A stretch of DNA of 64,000 nt, taken from the NCBI RefSeq assembly GCF_019392335.1, contig NZ_JAHXRQ010000001.1, positions 310,001 through 374,000 of the forward strand, written 5' to 3'. Positions 8,645 through 17,392 of this stretch are shown piece by piece; the stretch's first letter is position 1; every line of letters begins with the position of its first letter. The notes beneath the pieces are model-generated. The model was given only the letters and a program-made list of their open reading frames with translations, did not search any database and was not told the origin of the DNA. Made by a program: the position numbers and the translations under genes. Origin of the DNA: Mameliella sp. CS4 (GTDB lineage Bacteria; Pseudomonadota; Alphaproteobacteria; Rhodobacterales; Rhodobacteraceae).

Positions 8645-9595
8645 ATGACAGACAGCCCTTCCGCGGTCGCCCGCACCGTCCTTGCCACTGAAAGCGCGGC
8701 GCTGGCGCGCCTGGGCGACGAACTGCCAGAGAGTTTCGATGCCGTCGTGGCCCGTCTTTTGCAGGTGCAGGGGCGCGTGATCGTCTCCGGCATGGGCAAG
8801 TCCGGCCACGTCGCCAACAAGATCGCCGCCACCTTTGCCTCGACCGGAACCCCGGCGCAGGGGGTACACCCGGGCGAGGCGAGCCACGGCGACCTGGGCA
8901 TGATCACGCCGGCTGACGCTGTGATCCTGATCTCCAACTCCGGCGAAACCAGGGAACTGGCCGACATGATCGCCCATTGCGCGCGATTCTCTGTGCCGCT
9001 GGTGGCCATGACAAAGGGCCCCGACAGCACGCTGGCCCGCGCCGCCGATTTCACCCTGCTGATGCCCGACGCGCCCGAGGCCTGCGCCATCGGCATGGCG
9101 CCCACCACGTCGACCACGATGGCGATGGCCCTGGGCGATGCGCTGGCCGTGGCAATGATGCAGCACCGCGGGTTCGATCGGGCGAGCTTTGCCGCCTTTC
9201 ACCCGGGCGGCACGCTGGGGGCGCAATTGCTGCGGGTCTCCGCCGTCATGCACCGGGGCGAGGAACTGCCCGTAGTCGGTGCCGATACCCCGATGTCCGA
9301 AGCCCTGCTGGTGATGAGCCAGAAGGGGTTCGGCGTCGCCGCGCTGGTCGAAGACGGGCGCCTGACCGGCATCATCACCGACGGCGACCTGCGCCGCAAC
9401 ATGTCGGGGTTGATGGAGCGCAGCGCCGGAGAGGTCGCCACGCGCGGACCGCTGGTCACCGCCCCCGACACGCTCTTGATCGAGGCTTTGGGCATCATGA
9501 ACACGACGAAACGCACCGTCCTGCTAGTCACCGAAGGCGAGGCGCTTGTCGGCCTGCTGCACATCCACGACGCGCTGCGGGCAGGCGTGGCATGA
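8645..9595 (+). CDS. kdsD: Arabinose-5-phosphate isomerase (KpsF/GutQ type)
   Basis: A ~316-residue cytoplasmic enzyme that converts ribulose 5-phosphate to arabinose 5-phosphate, the first committed step to KDO. A SIS sugar-isomerase domain occupies about residues 30-180: VIVSGMGKSGHVANKIAATFASTGTP, then HGDLGMI and ISNSGETREL. Two CBS domains fill the C-terminus (from about SAVMHRGEELPVV). ATG 8645 is taken as the start; ATG 8624 is an in-frame alternative. The stop overlaps the kdsB start (ATGA), so the two are translationally coupled. Confidence 0.94.
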   Translation: MTDSPSAVARTVLATESAALARLGDELPESFDAVVARLLQVQGRVIVSGMGKSGHVANKIAATFASTGTPAQGVHPGEASHGDLGMITPADAVILISNSGETRELADMIAHCARFSVPLVAMTKGPDSTLARAADFTLLMPDAPEACAIGMAPTTSTTMAMALGDALAVAMMQHRGFDRASFAAFHPGGTLGAQLLRVSAVMHRGEELPVVGADTPMSEALLVMSQKGFGVAALVEDGRLTGIITDGDLRRNMSGLMERSAGEVATRGPLVTAPDTLLIEALGIMNTTKRTVLLVTEGEALVGLLHIHDALRAGVA

Positions 9596-10380
9596 GCGCG
9601 GTCATCTTCATCCCCGCCCGCTATGCCTCGACCCGCTATCCGGGCAAGCCGCTGGTGGACCTCAAGGGCGCCACGGGCGAGGCGAAATCCCTGATCCGGC
9701 GCAGCTGGGAGGCGGCAAAATCGGTCCAGGGGGCCGATGAGGTCTATGTCCTGACCGATGACGCCCGCATCGCCGAGGCTGCGCGCAGTTTCGGTGCCGA
9801 GGTTCTGATGACCTCCGAGACAGCCCGCAATGGCACAGAACGCTGCGCCGAGGGCGTGACACAATTGCCGCAGGCGCCCGGCTGCGTGGTCAACCTGCAA
9901 GGCGACGCGCCGCTGACCCCGCCCTGGTTCGTCGAGGCGCTGATCGCGCGCATGGACGACCCTACGGTCCAGATGGCCACGCCAATCCTGCGCTGCGATG
10001 CCGAGACCCTGGCCAATTTCGTGACCGACCGCCAGAACGGACGCGTCGGCGGCACCACTGCCGTGGCCCGTGCCGATGGCACCGCGCTCTACTTCTCGAA
10101 AGAGGTGCTGCCCTTTGTCGGCTCGCTGGAGCGCCCGCCAGAGGTCTGGCACCACGTCGGCGTCTACGCCTATCGCCCGGCGGCGCTGAGCGCCTACATG
10201 GGCTGGGACGAGGGGCCGCTTGAAAAGGCCGAAGGGCTGGAACAGCTGAGGTTTCTCGAAAACGGCATGCCCGTGACCTGCGTCCCGGTCGAAGCGCGAG
10301 GCCGGGTGTTCTGGGAACTCAATAACCCCGTGGACGTAGCCCGGATCGAGGGCGTCCTTGCAAAGGAAGGCATGACATGA
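9592..10380 (+). CDS. kdsB: 3-deoxy-manno-octulosonate cytidylyltransferase
   Basis: A 262-residue enzyme that activates KDO with CTP to give CMP-KDO for lipid A core assembly. The nucleotide-binding N-terminus reads IFIPARYASTRYPGKPLVDL. NLQGDAPLTPP is the family's metal/nucleotide loop, and LENGMPVTC near the C-terminus is also typical. The coding sequence overlaps kdsD upstream and kdsA downstream by four bases each (ATGA at both junctions), so kdsD-kdsB-kdsA forms a tight operon. Confidence 0.95.
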   Translation: MSAVIFIPARYASTRYPGKPLVDLKGATGEAKSLIRRSWEAAKSVQGADEVYVLTDDARIAEAARSFGAEVLMTSETARNGTERCAEGVTQLPQAPGCVVNLQGDAPLTPPWFVEALIARMDDPTVQMATPILRCDAETLANFVTDRQNGRVGGTTAVARADGTALYFSKEVLPFVGSLERPPEVWHHVGVYAYRPAALSAYMGWDEGPLEKAEGLEQLRFLENGMPVTCVPVEARGRVFWELNNPVDVARIEGVLAKEGMT

Positions 10381-11198
10381 CGGATGTCACCATCGGCAAC
10401 TACACGGTCTCCAACGCCGCCCCCTTCACCCTGATCGCGGGTCCCTGCCAGATCGAAAGCCTGGATCACGCCCGGATGTTGGCGGAGCGGATCGCCGAGG
10501 CGGCCTCGGCGGCGGGCGTGAACTGGATCTTCAAGGCGAGCTACGACAAGGCGAACCGGTCGTCCCTCTCGGGCAAGCGCGGGATCGGCATGGAAGAGGG
10601 GCTGAGCGTCCTGTCCACCATCCGCAAGGAATTCGGTGTTCCGGTGCTGACTGACGTACACGGGCCAGAGCAATGCTCGGTCGTGGCCTCCGCGGTGGAC
10701 GTGCTGCAGATCCCCGCCTTCCTGTCGCGCCAGACCGACCTCTTGCTGGCAGCGGGGGAAACCGGCGCCGCAATCAACGTCAAGAAAGGGCAGTTCCTCG
10801 CGCCCTGGGACATGGCAAATGTTGCCGCCAAGATCGCCTCGACCGGAAACGAAAAGATCCTGCTCTGCGAGCGTGGCGCCTCCTTCGGCTACAACATGCT
10901 GGTCTCGGACATGCGCGCGTTGCCGATCATGGCCGAAACCGGCTACCCGGTGGTCTTCGACGCGACCCATTCGGTGCAGCTGCCCGGCGGACAGGGCACT
11001 TCCTCGGGCGGGCAGCGCCAGTTCGTCGAACCGCTAGCCCGCGCCGCCGTCGCCGTGGGCTGCGCCGCGGTCTTCATCGAGACGCATGAGGACCCCGACA
11101 CCGCCCCCAGCGACGGGCCGAACATGGTTCCGGTCACAGACCTCGCCCGGCTGCTCAAGGGGCTGGCTGCGGTGGACGCGCTGACCAAGGGCGCCTGA
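10377..11198 (+). CDS. kdsA: 3-deoxy-8-phosphooctulonate synthase
   Basis: A 273-residue TIM-barrel enzyme condensing arabinose 5-phosphate with phosphoenolpyruvate to KDO 8-phosphate. Diagnostic motifs are LIAGPCQIES near the start, FKASYDKANRSS, GVPVLTDVHGPEQ, INVKKGQFLAPWDM, VFDATHSVQLPGG and FIETHEDPDTAPSDGPNM. Length equals the family norm. It is the last gene of the coupled kdsD-kdsB-kdsA operon and is followed by a bidirectional terminator shared with the convergent phosphohexomutase gene. Confidence 0.97.
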   Translation: MTDVTIGNYTVSNAAPFTLIAGPCQIESLDHARMLAERIAEAASAAGVNWIFKASYDKANRSSLSGKRGIGMEEGLSVLSTIRKEFGVPVLTDVHGPEQCSVVASAVDVLQIPAFLSRQTDLLLAAGETGAAINVKKGQFLAPWDMANVAAKIASTGNEKILLCERGASFGYNMLVSDMRALPIMAETGYPVVFDATHSVQLPGGQGTSSGGQRQFVEPLARAAVAVGCAAVFIETHEDPDTAPSDGPNMVPVTDLARLLKGLAAVDALTKGA

Positions 11199-11231
11199 GC
11201 CCCAAGCCTGTCAGGGGCGGCAAGCCGGATT

Positions 11232-11289
11232 GGGTATTTGACACCAAGAAGAAGCACGACTTTGCGTTTCTTCTTGGTCTAAATATCCC
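11232..11289. terminator. Bidirectional terminator between kdsA and the phosphohexomutase gene
   Basis: ACCAAGAAGAA (11243-11253) pairs perfectly with TTCTTCTTGGT (11268-11278). The palindrome extends imperfectly outward through GGGTATTT (11232-11239) and AAATATCCC (11281-11289). It sits between convergent genes and would work on either strand. Confidence 0.8.
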
Positions 11290-11316
11290 CCACGACAGTC
11301 CGGCCGGGCGCACCGC

Positions 11317-12714
11317 TCAGGCGGACAGTGTCTCGCCCAGTTTCGCCAGGTAGCTCTCTACCAGCGCGGTTGCGGTCTCGCGCGTCCCGGCCTCCGCGTA
11401 GCAGCGGAATTCCGGCGCGTTCCCCGAGGGGCGCAGGTGGACCACATCGCCACTGGAAAAGGTGACACGCAACCCGTCGGTTTCGTCCAGTTCCGTGATG
11501 GCCCCGCTGTCGGCAAAGAAGGCGGCGCGCGCGCCGGCATCGCCGGAAAGCTCCGCGATGAAGGCCTTGGAGGTCGCGCTCTCGATCCCCTGGATCCGGT
11601 CCGCGGCGGTAAAGCGCGGCGGCAGCGCGTCCAGCAACTGCGACAGCGGTTTGCCCTCGGCGCGCGCGGCGCTGAGCGGGGCGAGGATCGGCAGCAGGCA
11701 GTCACGGGTCATCAGCGGCGCCATCTTGCCGGCAGGGCCATCGGCCTCGAACCCCAGCAGGAAGCCGCCGTTGGCCTCGTAGCCGACAACGCGGGCAGCA
11801 GGGTCGTCCCGAAGCGTCTCTTCCATCGCGGCGATGACGAAGGGCGAGCCGATTTTCGTACGGTGGATCGTGGCGAAATCAAAACCGCCCTCGGCCTCGA
11901 TCATGGTGTTCGAGGAGACCGGGGTACAGACCACCCGGGCACCCAGCGCCCGCGCCGTCACGGCACCCAGCACGTCCCCGGGCACCACCTGTTGCGCATC
12001 GTCGACCAGCATCGGGCGGTCGGCGTCGCCATCGGTGGAGATCAGCACATCCAGTTGGTGATCGGAGAACCACCCGGCGAAGAGTTGCTTGGTCTCCGGG
12101 TCCAGCGCCTCGGTGTCGACGGGGATGAAGGTGTCAGAGCGGGCGATGGGCAGCGCGGTGGCGCCCAGCGCCTCGACCACCTCGACCATGATGTCACGCG
12201 CGACCGAACTGTGCTGGTAGACGCCGACACGCAGCCCCTTGAGCGCCCCTGCGCCAAAGGCCCCTGTGTAGCGGGCGACATAGGCGGCGCGGGCATCGGC
12301 GGTGACCAAGGCGCCGGTCGCCCCGGTCGGGGCCTGTCCCAGGGCGCTATTGATGCGGGCCTCGTCCTCTTTCGAGATTTCACCGGTGGGCACATAGAAT
12401 TTCAGCCCGTTGCGGTCGGCGGGGATATGGCTGCCGGTCACCATGACGGCGCCGGCCCCTGCCTCCAGCGACGATAGGGCAAGGGCGGGTGTCGGCACCA
12501 CGCCGCAATCGACCGCATCGACGCCCGCGTCGCGCACGGCGGCGATGACCCAGTCCGCGATCTGCGGAGAGGAGGGGCGCAGGTCGCGGCCCACATGCAC
12601 TGCGGTCCCATGCGGGCAGGCCGAGAGAAAGGCGGTAACGTAATCGCGCACCAGGTCCTCTGTCAGCTCCACCACCAGGCCGCGCAGGCCGCTTGTGCCG
12701 AATTTGGGGGCCAT
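11317..12714 (-). CDS. Phosphomannomutase/phosphohexomutase
   Basis: A 465-residue alpha-D-phosphohexomutase that would interconvert hexose 1- and 6-phosphates (mannose and/or glucose) to supply nucleotide sugars. The start MAPKFGTSGLRGLVV is the family N-terminus. The phosphoserine loop is VMVTGSHIPADRNGLK, with I where most members have N. The magnesium loop is STDGDADRPML, and the sugar loop is GYEANGGFLLG. The phosphate loop PSGNAPEFRCYAE is at the C-terminus. The long open extension upstream of 12714 lacks family sequence and was left out. It lies beside the KDO and ugd genes, consistent with surface-sugar supply. Confidence 0.92.
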   Translation of the reverse strand: MAPKFGTSGLRGLVVELTEDLVRDYVTAFLSACPHGTAVHVGRDLRPSSPQIADWVIAAVRDAGVDAVDCGVVPTPALALSSLEAGAGAVMVTGSHIPADRNGLKFYVPTGEISKEDEARINSALGQAPTGATGALVTADARAAYVARYTGAFGAGALKGLRVGVYQHSSVARDIMVEVVEALGATALPIARSDTFIPVDTEALDPETKQLFAGWFSDHQLDVLISTDGDADRPMLVDDAQQVVPGDVLGAVTARALGARVVCTPVSSNTMIEAEGGFDFATIHRTKIGSPFVIAAMEETLRDDPAARVVGYEANGGFLLGFEADGPAGKMAPLMTRDCLLPILAPLSAARAEGKPLSQLLDALPPRFTAADRIQGIESATSKAFIAELSGDAGARAAFFADSGAITELDETDGLRVTFSSGDVVHLRPSGNAPEFRCYAEAGTRETATALVESYLAKLGETLSA

Positions 12715-12836
12715 CTCGTCTATCCTTGCCTTGTCAAATGCCTGTGTGCGCCGGGGCGCGCGGGTGTTTTCCCGTCTCGCGGCGCGGATGGCAAGGGCGG
12801 GTTTCGCAGCGGCGGCAGCCGGCCTATCCTGCGACC

Positions 12837-13415
12837 ATGAAACGCCTGTTTTTCCTGCTGACCCTTCTGTGCGCGGCGCCGCTGGCCGCCGCGCCCTACA
12901 CCGAGCATCAGGCCCGCCGGCCCGAGCTGTTCGACCCCGAGACGGGCTATCGCATCGGTCGGCAACGGGCACCGACGCCCGACGACATTCCCGCCCCGGC
13001 GGTTCTGGTCTCTCCGGCCGAAGCGCGCGGACTGCTGGCCGAGGGCGCCGTGGCGCTGGATGTCTTTGCCGCGCAGCAATCGCGGTTCGACGAGCTGGAG
13101 GGCACTTGGCTGGTGTCGGAACAGCGTTTGTCGCTGCCGGGGGCGGTCTGGCTGCCCGAGGTGGGGCGCGGACGGCTGTCCGACATCATGCAGCGCTACC
13201 TTGAGGATAACCTGACCCGGGTCACGGCGGGCAACAGGGATCGGGCCCTGCTGGTCTATTGCGTGGCGGATTGCTGGATGAGCTGGAACGCGGCCCAGCG
13301 GATCGCCGGTCTTGGCTATTCCCGCGTCTACTGGTTCCGGCTGGGCACGGATGGCTGGCTGGACATCGGAGAGACATTGGCCCCGGTGGACCCGGTGCCG
13401 GTAGACGTGGACTAA
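12837..13415 (+). CDS. PQQ-associated CXXCW-motif protein (rhodanese-like)
   Basis: A 192-residue exported protein with a signal peptide (MKRLFFLLTLLCAAPLAAA). Its hallmark is LLVYCVADCWMSWNAAQR, the CxxCW motif of a family tied to PQQ-dependent catabolism. The fold around it looks rhodanese-like: ALDVFAAQ as the first strand, then LPGAVWLPEVG. The two Cys could carry sulfur or undergo redox chemistry, but the reaction is unknown. It heads the quinoprotein island and is convergent with the metallo-hydrolase, which belongs to the same conserved set. Confidence 0.85.
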   Translation: MKRLFFLLTLLCAAPLAAAPYTEHQARRPELFDPETGYRIGRQRAPTPDDIPAPAVLVSPAEARGLLAEGAVALDVFAAQQSRFDELEGTWLVSEQRLSLPGAVWLPEVGRGRLSDIMQRYLEDNLTRVTAGNRDRALLVYCVADCWMSWNAAQRIAGLGYSRVYWFRLGTDGWLDIGETLAPVDPVPVDVD

Positions 13416-13435
13416 GGCGGGCGGACCCGCACCTT

Positions 13436-14377
13436 TCAGTTTCCGCGCGGCAGCTCCTCGCGCTCGATCCCCGGGAACAGGTGCGCGACGGAGCGCTGGT
13501 ATTCCTGCGGCTGGGCGCCCATCCCGGCAAAACGGTCTGGCAAGGGCGTTTCCATCAGCTCCACCATGTCCAACCCGCTGCGGGCGCCTGCGCGCAGGGT
13601 TCCGTCCAGCCAGCCGAGATAGTCACGGGTCTGGGTGATCGACGCTCCGGTCGGGTCCGCCGGGCCGTGGCCGGGGATGACCAGTGCCGGTTTCTCGGCC
13701 TGCAGAGCCTCCAGCGCCTGTTGCCAGCGCGGGATGTCGGCGCTGGGGGTGGTGGGCGCGCGGTTGTAAAAGACAAGGTCCCCCGCCACCAGCGTGCCGG
13801 TGCGACGGTCCATCAGGGCCAGGTCCGCGCCTGTGTGCCCGCCCAGGGGAAGGGCCAGGAAATCGCGCCCGTCCAGTGCCAGCTCTCCGCCCGCGATCAC
13901 GTCGCTGGGCGGCACCACCTCTGTCCCGCGCATCCAGTCGCCCAGCAGGCGGTACATGTTGTCGGCGAATGCCTCACCTTCGTCCAGCGCCGCCTGCCGG
14001 GTGCCGCCCAGCGCGTGAATGGGCCGGTCGGCAAAGATCTGGTTGCCAAAGAAATGGTCCGGGTGGTGATGGGTATTCACCACCGCCGAGATGCCGCGGA
14101 TGTCCAGGCTGCGGGCAAGGCTGGCCAGCGCCTCTCCATAGCGGCGGGACGACCCGGTATCGAAAAGGATCAGCCCGCTGTCGCCTTTCATCAGGGTGAC
14201 GTTGACGATGGCACCACCGTTTTCCATCGAGAAATACTCGGTCGCGCCTTCGACCATCCAGATGCCATCGGCCAGCGGTTTGGCGGTCAGATCGTAGCTG
14301 AGGCGCGCCTGGGCAAAGGCGCGGGGAGCCAGCGGCAGGCTTGCCAGCAGGCCAAGGGTCGTGCGGCGGGTCAGCAT
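13436..14377 (-). CDS. Quinoprotein relay system zinc metallohydrolase
   Basis: A 313-residue metallo-beta-lactamase-fold protein. An RR-containing signal (MLTRRTTLGLLASLPLAPRAFA) suggests Tat-like export. The metal motif is THHHPDH (residues 102-108), with more ligands in GGHTGADL, VAGDLVF and IPGHGP. It matches the family annotated as quinoprotein relay system zinc metallohydrolase; its substrate is unknown. Its start codon shares one base with the stop of the SoxYZ-like gene (TGATG), so the two are coupled. The linked CXXCW and SoxYZ-like proteins hint at persulfide or thiol chemistry, which is inference. Confidence 0.88.
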   Translation of the reverse strand: MLTRRTTLGLLASLPLAPRAFAQARLSYDLTAKPLADGIWMVEGATEYFSMENGGAIVNVTLMKGDSGLILFDTGSSRRYGEALASLARSLDIRGISAVVNTHHHPDHFFGNQIFADRPIHALGGTRQAALDEGEAFADNMYRLLGDWMRGTEVVPPSDVIAGGELALDGRDFLALPLGGHTGADLALMDRRTGTLVAGDLVFYNRAPTTPSADIPRWQQALEALQAEKPALVIPGHGPADPTGASITQTRDYLGWLDGTLRAGARSGLDMVELMETPLPDRFAGMGAQPQEYQRSVAHLFPGIEREELPRGN

Positions 14378-15162
14378 CAGTTCAGTTCGCCCTCGCTGAG
14401 GACACCGCGAATGCGGTTTCCGTTGTTGTCGCGACCCATGACCTTGACCGAAGCGGGCAAGGCGCCCGCATCGAAATAGAAGGTAAAGGCCGGGTCCTCG
14501 TTCACTGGTTCGTGCAGTTCCAGCCGCGCCAGCGGGGTGCCGTCCTCTGTCTGCAGGGACAGATCCTGAATGATGAAGACGGGGATGCCATCGGCAAGTC
14601 CGGTGTCCATCGGGTGATCCACCACCAGCCGCGCGCGCCCCGAGGCGGACCAGAGCCGCCCGTGAACCTCTCCCAGCTTTTCTTCCCAGTCGTCAGAGGC
14701 ATAGGCATTGGCGGGCGCGGTACAGCCGCCGCCCGCCGCGTCGATATAGGTCGAGCCGATATGCCAGCTGCCCGACTGCGTCTCGACACTGGCGCGGATG
14801 GCGGTGGCCTGGTCGATCTTGAACCGCAGGGCCAGTTTCGGTTCCGCCTGTTCGGGATAATAGGTCAGGATATGCGGGATCGGGCCGTAATCGGCGCTGA
14901 TGACGATGCGTTTCACGTCGGGGATCGCGGTGGCATCCACCAGCAGGGGCACGTTCAGGCTGTCCTCGGCAGAGTCCGGCGCGCGCAGCACCACCCGGTC
15001 GTCAAAGCGGATGTCGGCGGGATCGCCCAGCAGCCCCTTCTGGTGGTAATTCCACATGCCGGACCCCATCGGATCCTGCAGAACGGTCTGCGGATCGTCG
15101 AGAGCGACGGCGGCGCTGCCTGCAACGGCAATCAGCGCGGCAAACACGGTGCGGATGAACAT
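14377..15162 (-). CDS. Quinoprotein-associated SoxYZ-like carrier protein
   Basis: A 261-residue exported protein (MFIRTVFAALIAVAGSAAVA signal). It looks like a fusion of SoxY-like and SoxZ-like domains. The N-terminal part (about 25-150) ends in AAGGGCTAPAN, where the Cys after the glycines resembles the SoxY carrier arm. The C-terminal part (from about 165) has SoxZ-like features, including VNEDPAFTFYFDAGALPASVKV. In sulfur oxidation that Cys carries the substrate covalently; here the cargo is unknown. ATG 15162 is preferred over the track-length start 24 bases upstream because the signal peptide begins there. It is the first gene of a two-gene leftward operon. Confidence 0.87.
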   Translation of the reverse strand: MFIRTVFAALIAVAGSAAVALDDPQTVLQDPMGSGMWNYHQKGLLGDPADIRFDDRVVLRAPDSAEDSLNVPLLVDATAIPDVKRIVISADYGPIPHILTYYPEQAEPKLALRFKIDQATAIRASVETQSGSWHIGSTYIDAAGGGCTAPANAYASDDWEEKLGEVHGRLWSASGRARLVVDHPMDTGLADGIPVFIIQDLSLQTEDGTPLARLELHEPVNEDPAFTFYFDAGALPASVKVMGRDNNGNRIRGVLSEGELN

Positions 15163-15322
15163 GGCGGACCCTCCCTGTCGTACCATGCCGCAAAGGCTAG
15201 CATGGCGGGCGTGGGCGGATCACTTCGCCTAAGGTCGTAGATCAATCACCTTTGCGTCAGGCCACCCCAATCCGACCAAGGTCGCATAGGGGCGCGTTTC
15301 GGGCGGGCCTAGGGTCGCGGCC
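15163..15322. promoter_or_regulatory. Divergent promoter region with two CGACC motifs
   Basis: The region separates the SoxYZ-like operon (leftward) from the NosR-like/ApbE operon (rightward). It contains CCGACCAAGGTCGCATAGG at 15272-15290 and, on the minus strand, CTACGACCTTAGG at 15240-15228. The 11-mer CGACCAAGGTC recurs in the divergent promoter at 24.68 kb. These may be sites for a shared activator, possibly the LuxR-type regulator at 34 kb; that is inference. Confidence 0.45.
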
Positions 15323-17392
15323 ATGCGCGTGATCCTCACCTTTCTGACCTGTCTCTGCCTGCTGACCGGCACCGCCCGGGCCGACCTGATGAGCCGAGAG
15401 GCGCTGGCCGAACGGGTCATTCCGCCTTTCCTGCTGGGGGACCCCGTCAACGATAAAGGTGTCTGGACACTGGAGAATGCGGGCGGACAGACCGCGGGCT
15501 ATGTGTTCGAGACCGAACCCCTGGCCCCCCTGCCCGGCTTTTCCGGCGCGCCGATCAACGTGCTGGTCATGCTGGACCTCGAAGGACAGTTCATCGACGT
15601 CCAGCTGATCGGCCATAATGAGCCGATTTTTGTCTCGGGCCTTGGGCAGGCCGCCTTTGAACAGTTCTTTACCCAGTACCGGGGGCAGTCGATCTCTGCC
15701 CCGCTGGTCGTCGGCACACCCTATGGCGAGACGCAGGGCAGCAGCGCACTGGTCTATCTGGACGGGGTGACAAAGGCGACGGCCAGCGTGCGGATCGCAC
15801 ATGAATCCATCCTGGCCGCAACGCTGCAGGTGGCCCGGGAAAAGATGCAGGGCGTGTCCAGCGGCCCGCCCGCCTTTCCAGATCCCGCAGTGGATGAGGA
15901 CCTGACCTGGCAAGATCTGGTGGAACAGGGGCTTGCGACACGGCACCTGGTCAGCAATGCCGAGGTGAACAAGGCCTTTGCCGGCACGCTCTGGGAAGAT
16001 GACGATCCCGGCGCAGAGGCCGACCCCGACGGTGCCTACCTGGATCTCTGGATCGTAGATATCGGCCCGCCCTCGATCGCACGGGCGGTTCTGGACGCGG
16101 AGTCGCTGGCCGAGCTGCAGGCCTTCTTGACGATCTCGGACCATGCAGAGCCGATCTTGCTGGTCGAAACCGGGCGACACGGGCTGATCACCGAAGAGTT
16201 CGTGCGCAACACCGCGCCCGATCTCGTCAGCGCGGAGCAGTTCGGCCTGCCGGTGGCCCTGCGCGACAGCGACCTCTTGTTTTCGCTGCGCGACGACCTG
16301 CCGGAGGCCCTGCAAGACGGCACGGCGATGATCCTGCGCACCGACCGGCGGCTGGGCTTTGACCCGACAGAACCCTGGACATTGCATGTCGAGGCGGTGC
16401 GCGCGCACGGCTCCTTCATGCCGCAGGTCGGCAGCGTGACGCTGTCCTCGACCCAGTCGACCGACGCGCGGTTCTTTGCCCGGGCCAAGGCGCCACGGTC
16501 GCTGCCGCCCTGGCGGGCGGCGCTGCGCGAGCGGCAGGCGGACATGATCGCCCTGGCGCTGGGGCTAACGGTGCTTTTGCCGGTCCTGTTCTGGCGGCAG
16601 TCGGCCTTGGCGGGGCTGGCAGGGTTCACGCCGGTCCGTCTGGGCATCCTTGCGGTCATGACCGGCTTTGTCGGCTGGTGGGGACAGGGACAACTGTCCA
16701 TCGTGACGGTGATCGGGGTGATCCGCACCGCCTGGGAGGGGGGCAGCTATGCCTTCCTGCTTTACGATCCCTTCTCACTGCTGGTCTGGGGCGCGGCGAT
16801 CCTTGGGTTTGTCCTCTGGGGGCGCGCCCTGTTCTGCGGCTGGCTGTGTCCCTTTGGAGCGATGCAGGAATTTGCCCATCACGTTGGCCGGTTGCTGCGC
16901 CTGCCAGAGGTGACGGTTCCCGCGCGTTGGGACACGCGGCTGAAACGGCTCAAATACCTGGTGCTGGCCGGTCTGGTGGCGCTGATCTTCGTGGCCCCGG
17001 GCGCGCTGGACACGGCGGTGGAGGTCGAACCCTTCAAGACCGCGGTCACCACCTATTTCCTCCGCGAGTGGTACTACGTCGCCTATGCGGTGGGGCTGCT
17101 GGTGCTGTCTGCGGTCGTCTTCAAGGGGTTCTGCCGCTACCTTTGCCCGCTGGGCGCGCTGATGGCGTTGGGTGGATTGCTGCGCGGGCGCGACTGGATC
17201 GCGCGGCGCGCGGAATGCGGCAGCCCCTGCCAGCTGTGCGCGGTCCGGTGCAAGTACCAGGCGATCCCCAGATCGGGCCGGGTCGACTATGCCGAGTGCT
17301 TTGGCTGCCTCGACTGCGTGAAGATCCACGATGATCCCGCGCAATGCGTGCCACTGGTGCTGAAGGCACGCGACAGGAAGAGGGCGGCATGA
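15323..17392 (+). CDS. NosR-like flavin and Fe-S membrane protein
   Basis: A 689-residue protein of the NosR/NirI type. A signal peptide (1-20) precedes a periplasmic FMN-binding domain. DGVTKAT at residues 147-153 matches the flavinylation consensus, so T153 is the likely FMN attachment site. Several transmembrane helices follow (about 410-620) with two conserved cytoplasmic Cys motifs, CGWLCPFGA and CRYLCPLGA. The C-terminus has ferredoxin-like Cys clusters, CGSPCQLCAVRC and CFGCLDC, for [4Fe-4S] centres. It would move electrons across the membrane between quinol or cytoplasmic donors and periplasmic partners. The stop overlaps apbE (ATGA), which encodes the enzyme that attaches the FMN. 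No nos genes are nearby, so a role in the quinoprotein system is more likely. Confidence 0.88.
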   Translation: MRVILTFLTCLCLLTGTARADLMSREALAERVIPPFLLGDPVNDKGVWTLENAGGQTAGYVFETEPLAPLPGFSGAPINVLVMLDLEGQFIDVQLIGHNEPIFVSGLGQAAFEQFFTQYRGQSISAPLVVGTPYGETQGSSALVYLDGVTKATASVRIAHESILAATLQVAREKMQGVSSGPPAFPDPAVDEDLTWQDLVEQGLATRHLVSNAEVNKAFAGTLWEDDDPGAEADPDGAYLDLWIVDIGPPSIARAVLDAESLAELQAFLTISDHAEPILLVETGRHGLITEEFVRNTAPDLVSAEQFGLPVALRDSDLLFSLRDDLPEALQDGTAMILRTDRRLGFDPTEPWTLHVEAVRAHGSFMPQVGSVTLSSTQSTDARFFARAKAPRSLPPWRAALRERQADMIALALGLTVLLPVLFWRQSALAGLAGFTPVRLGILAVMTGFVGWWGQGQLSIVTVIGVIRTAWEGGSYAFLLYDPFSLLVWGAAILGFVLWGRALFCGWLCPFGAMQEFAHHVGRLLRLPEVTVPARWDTRLKRLKYLVLAGLVALIFVAPGALDTAVEVEPFKTAVTTYFLREWYYVAYAVGLLVLSAVVFKGFCRYLCPLGALMALGGLLRGRDWIARRAECGSPCQLCAVRCKYQAIPRSGRVDYAECFGCLDCVKIHDDPAQCVPLVLKARDRKRAA

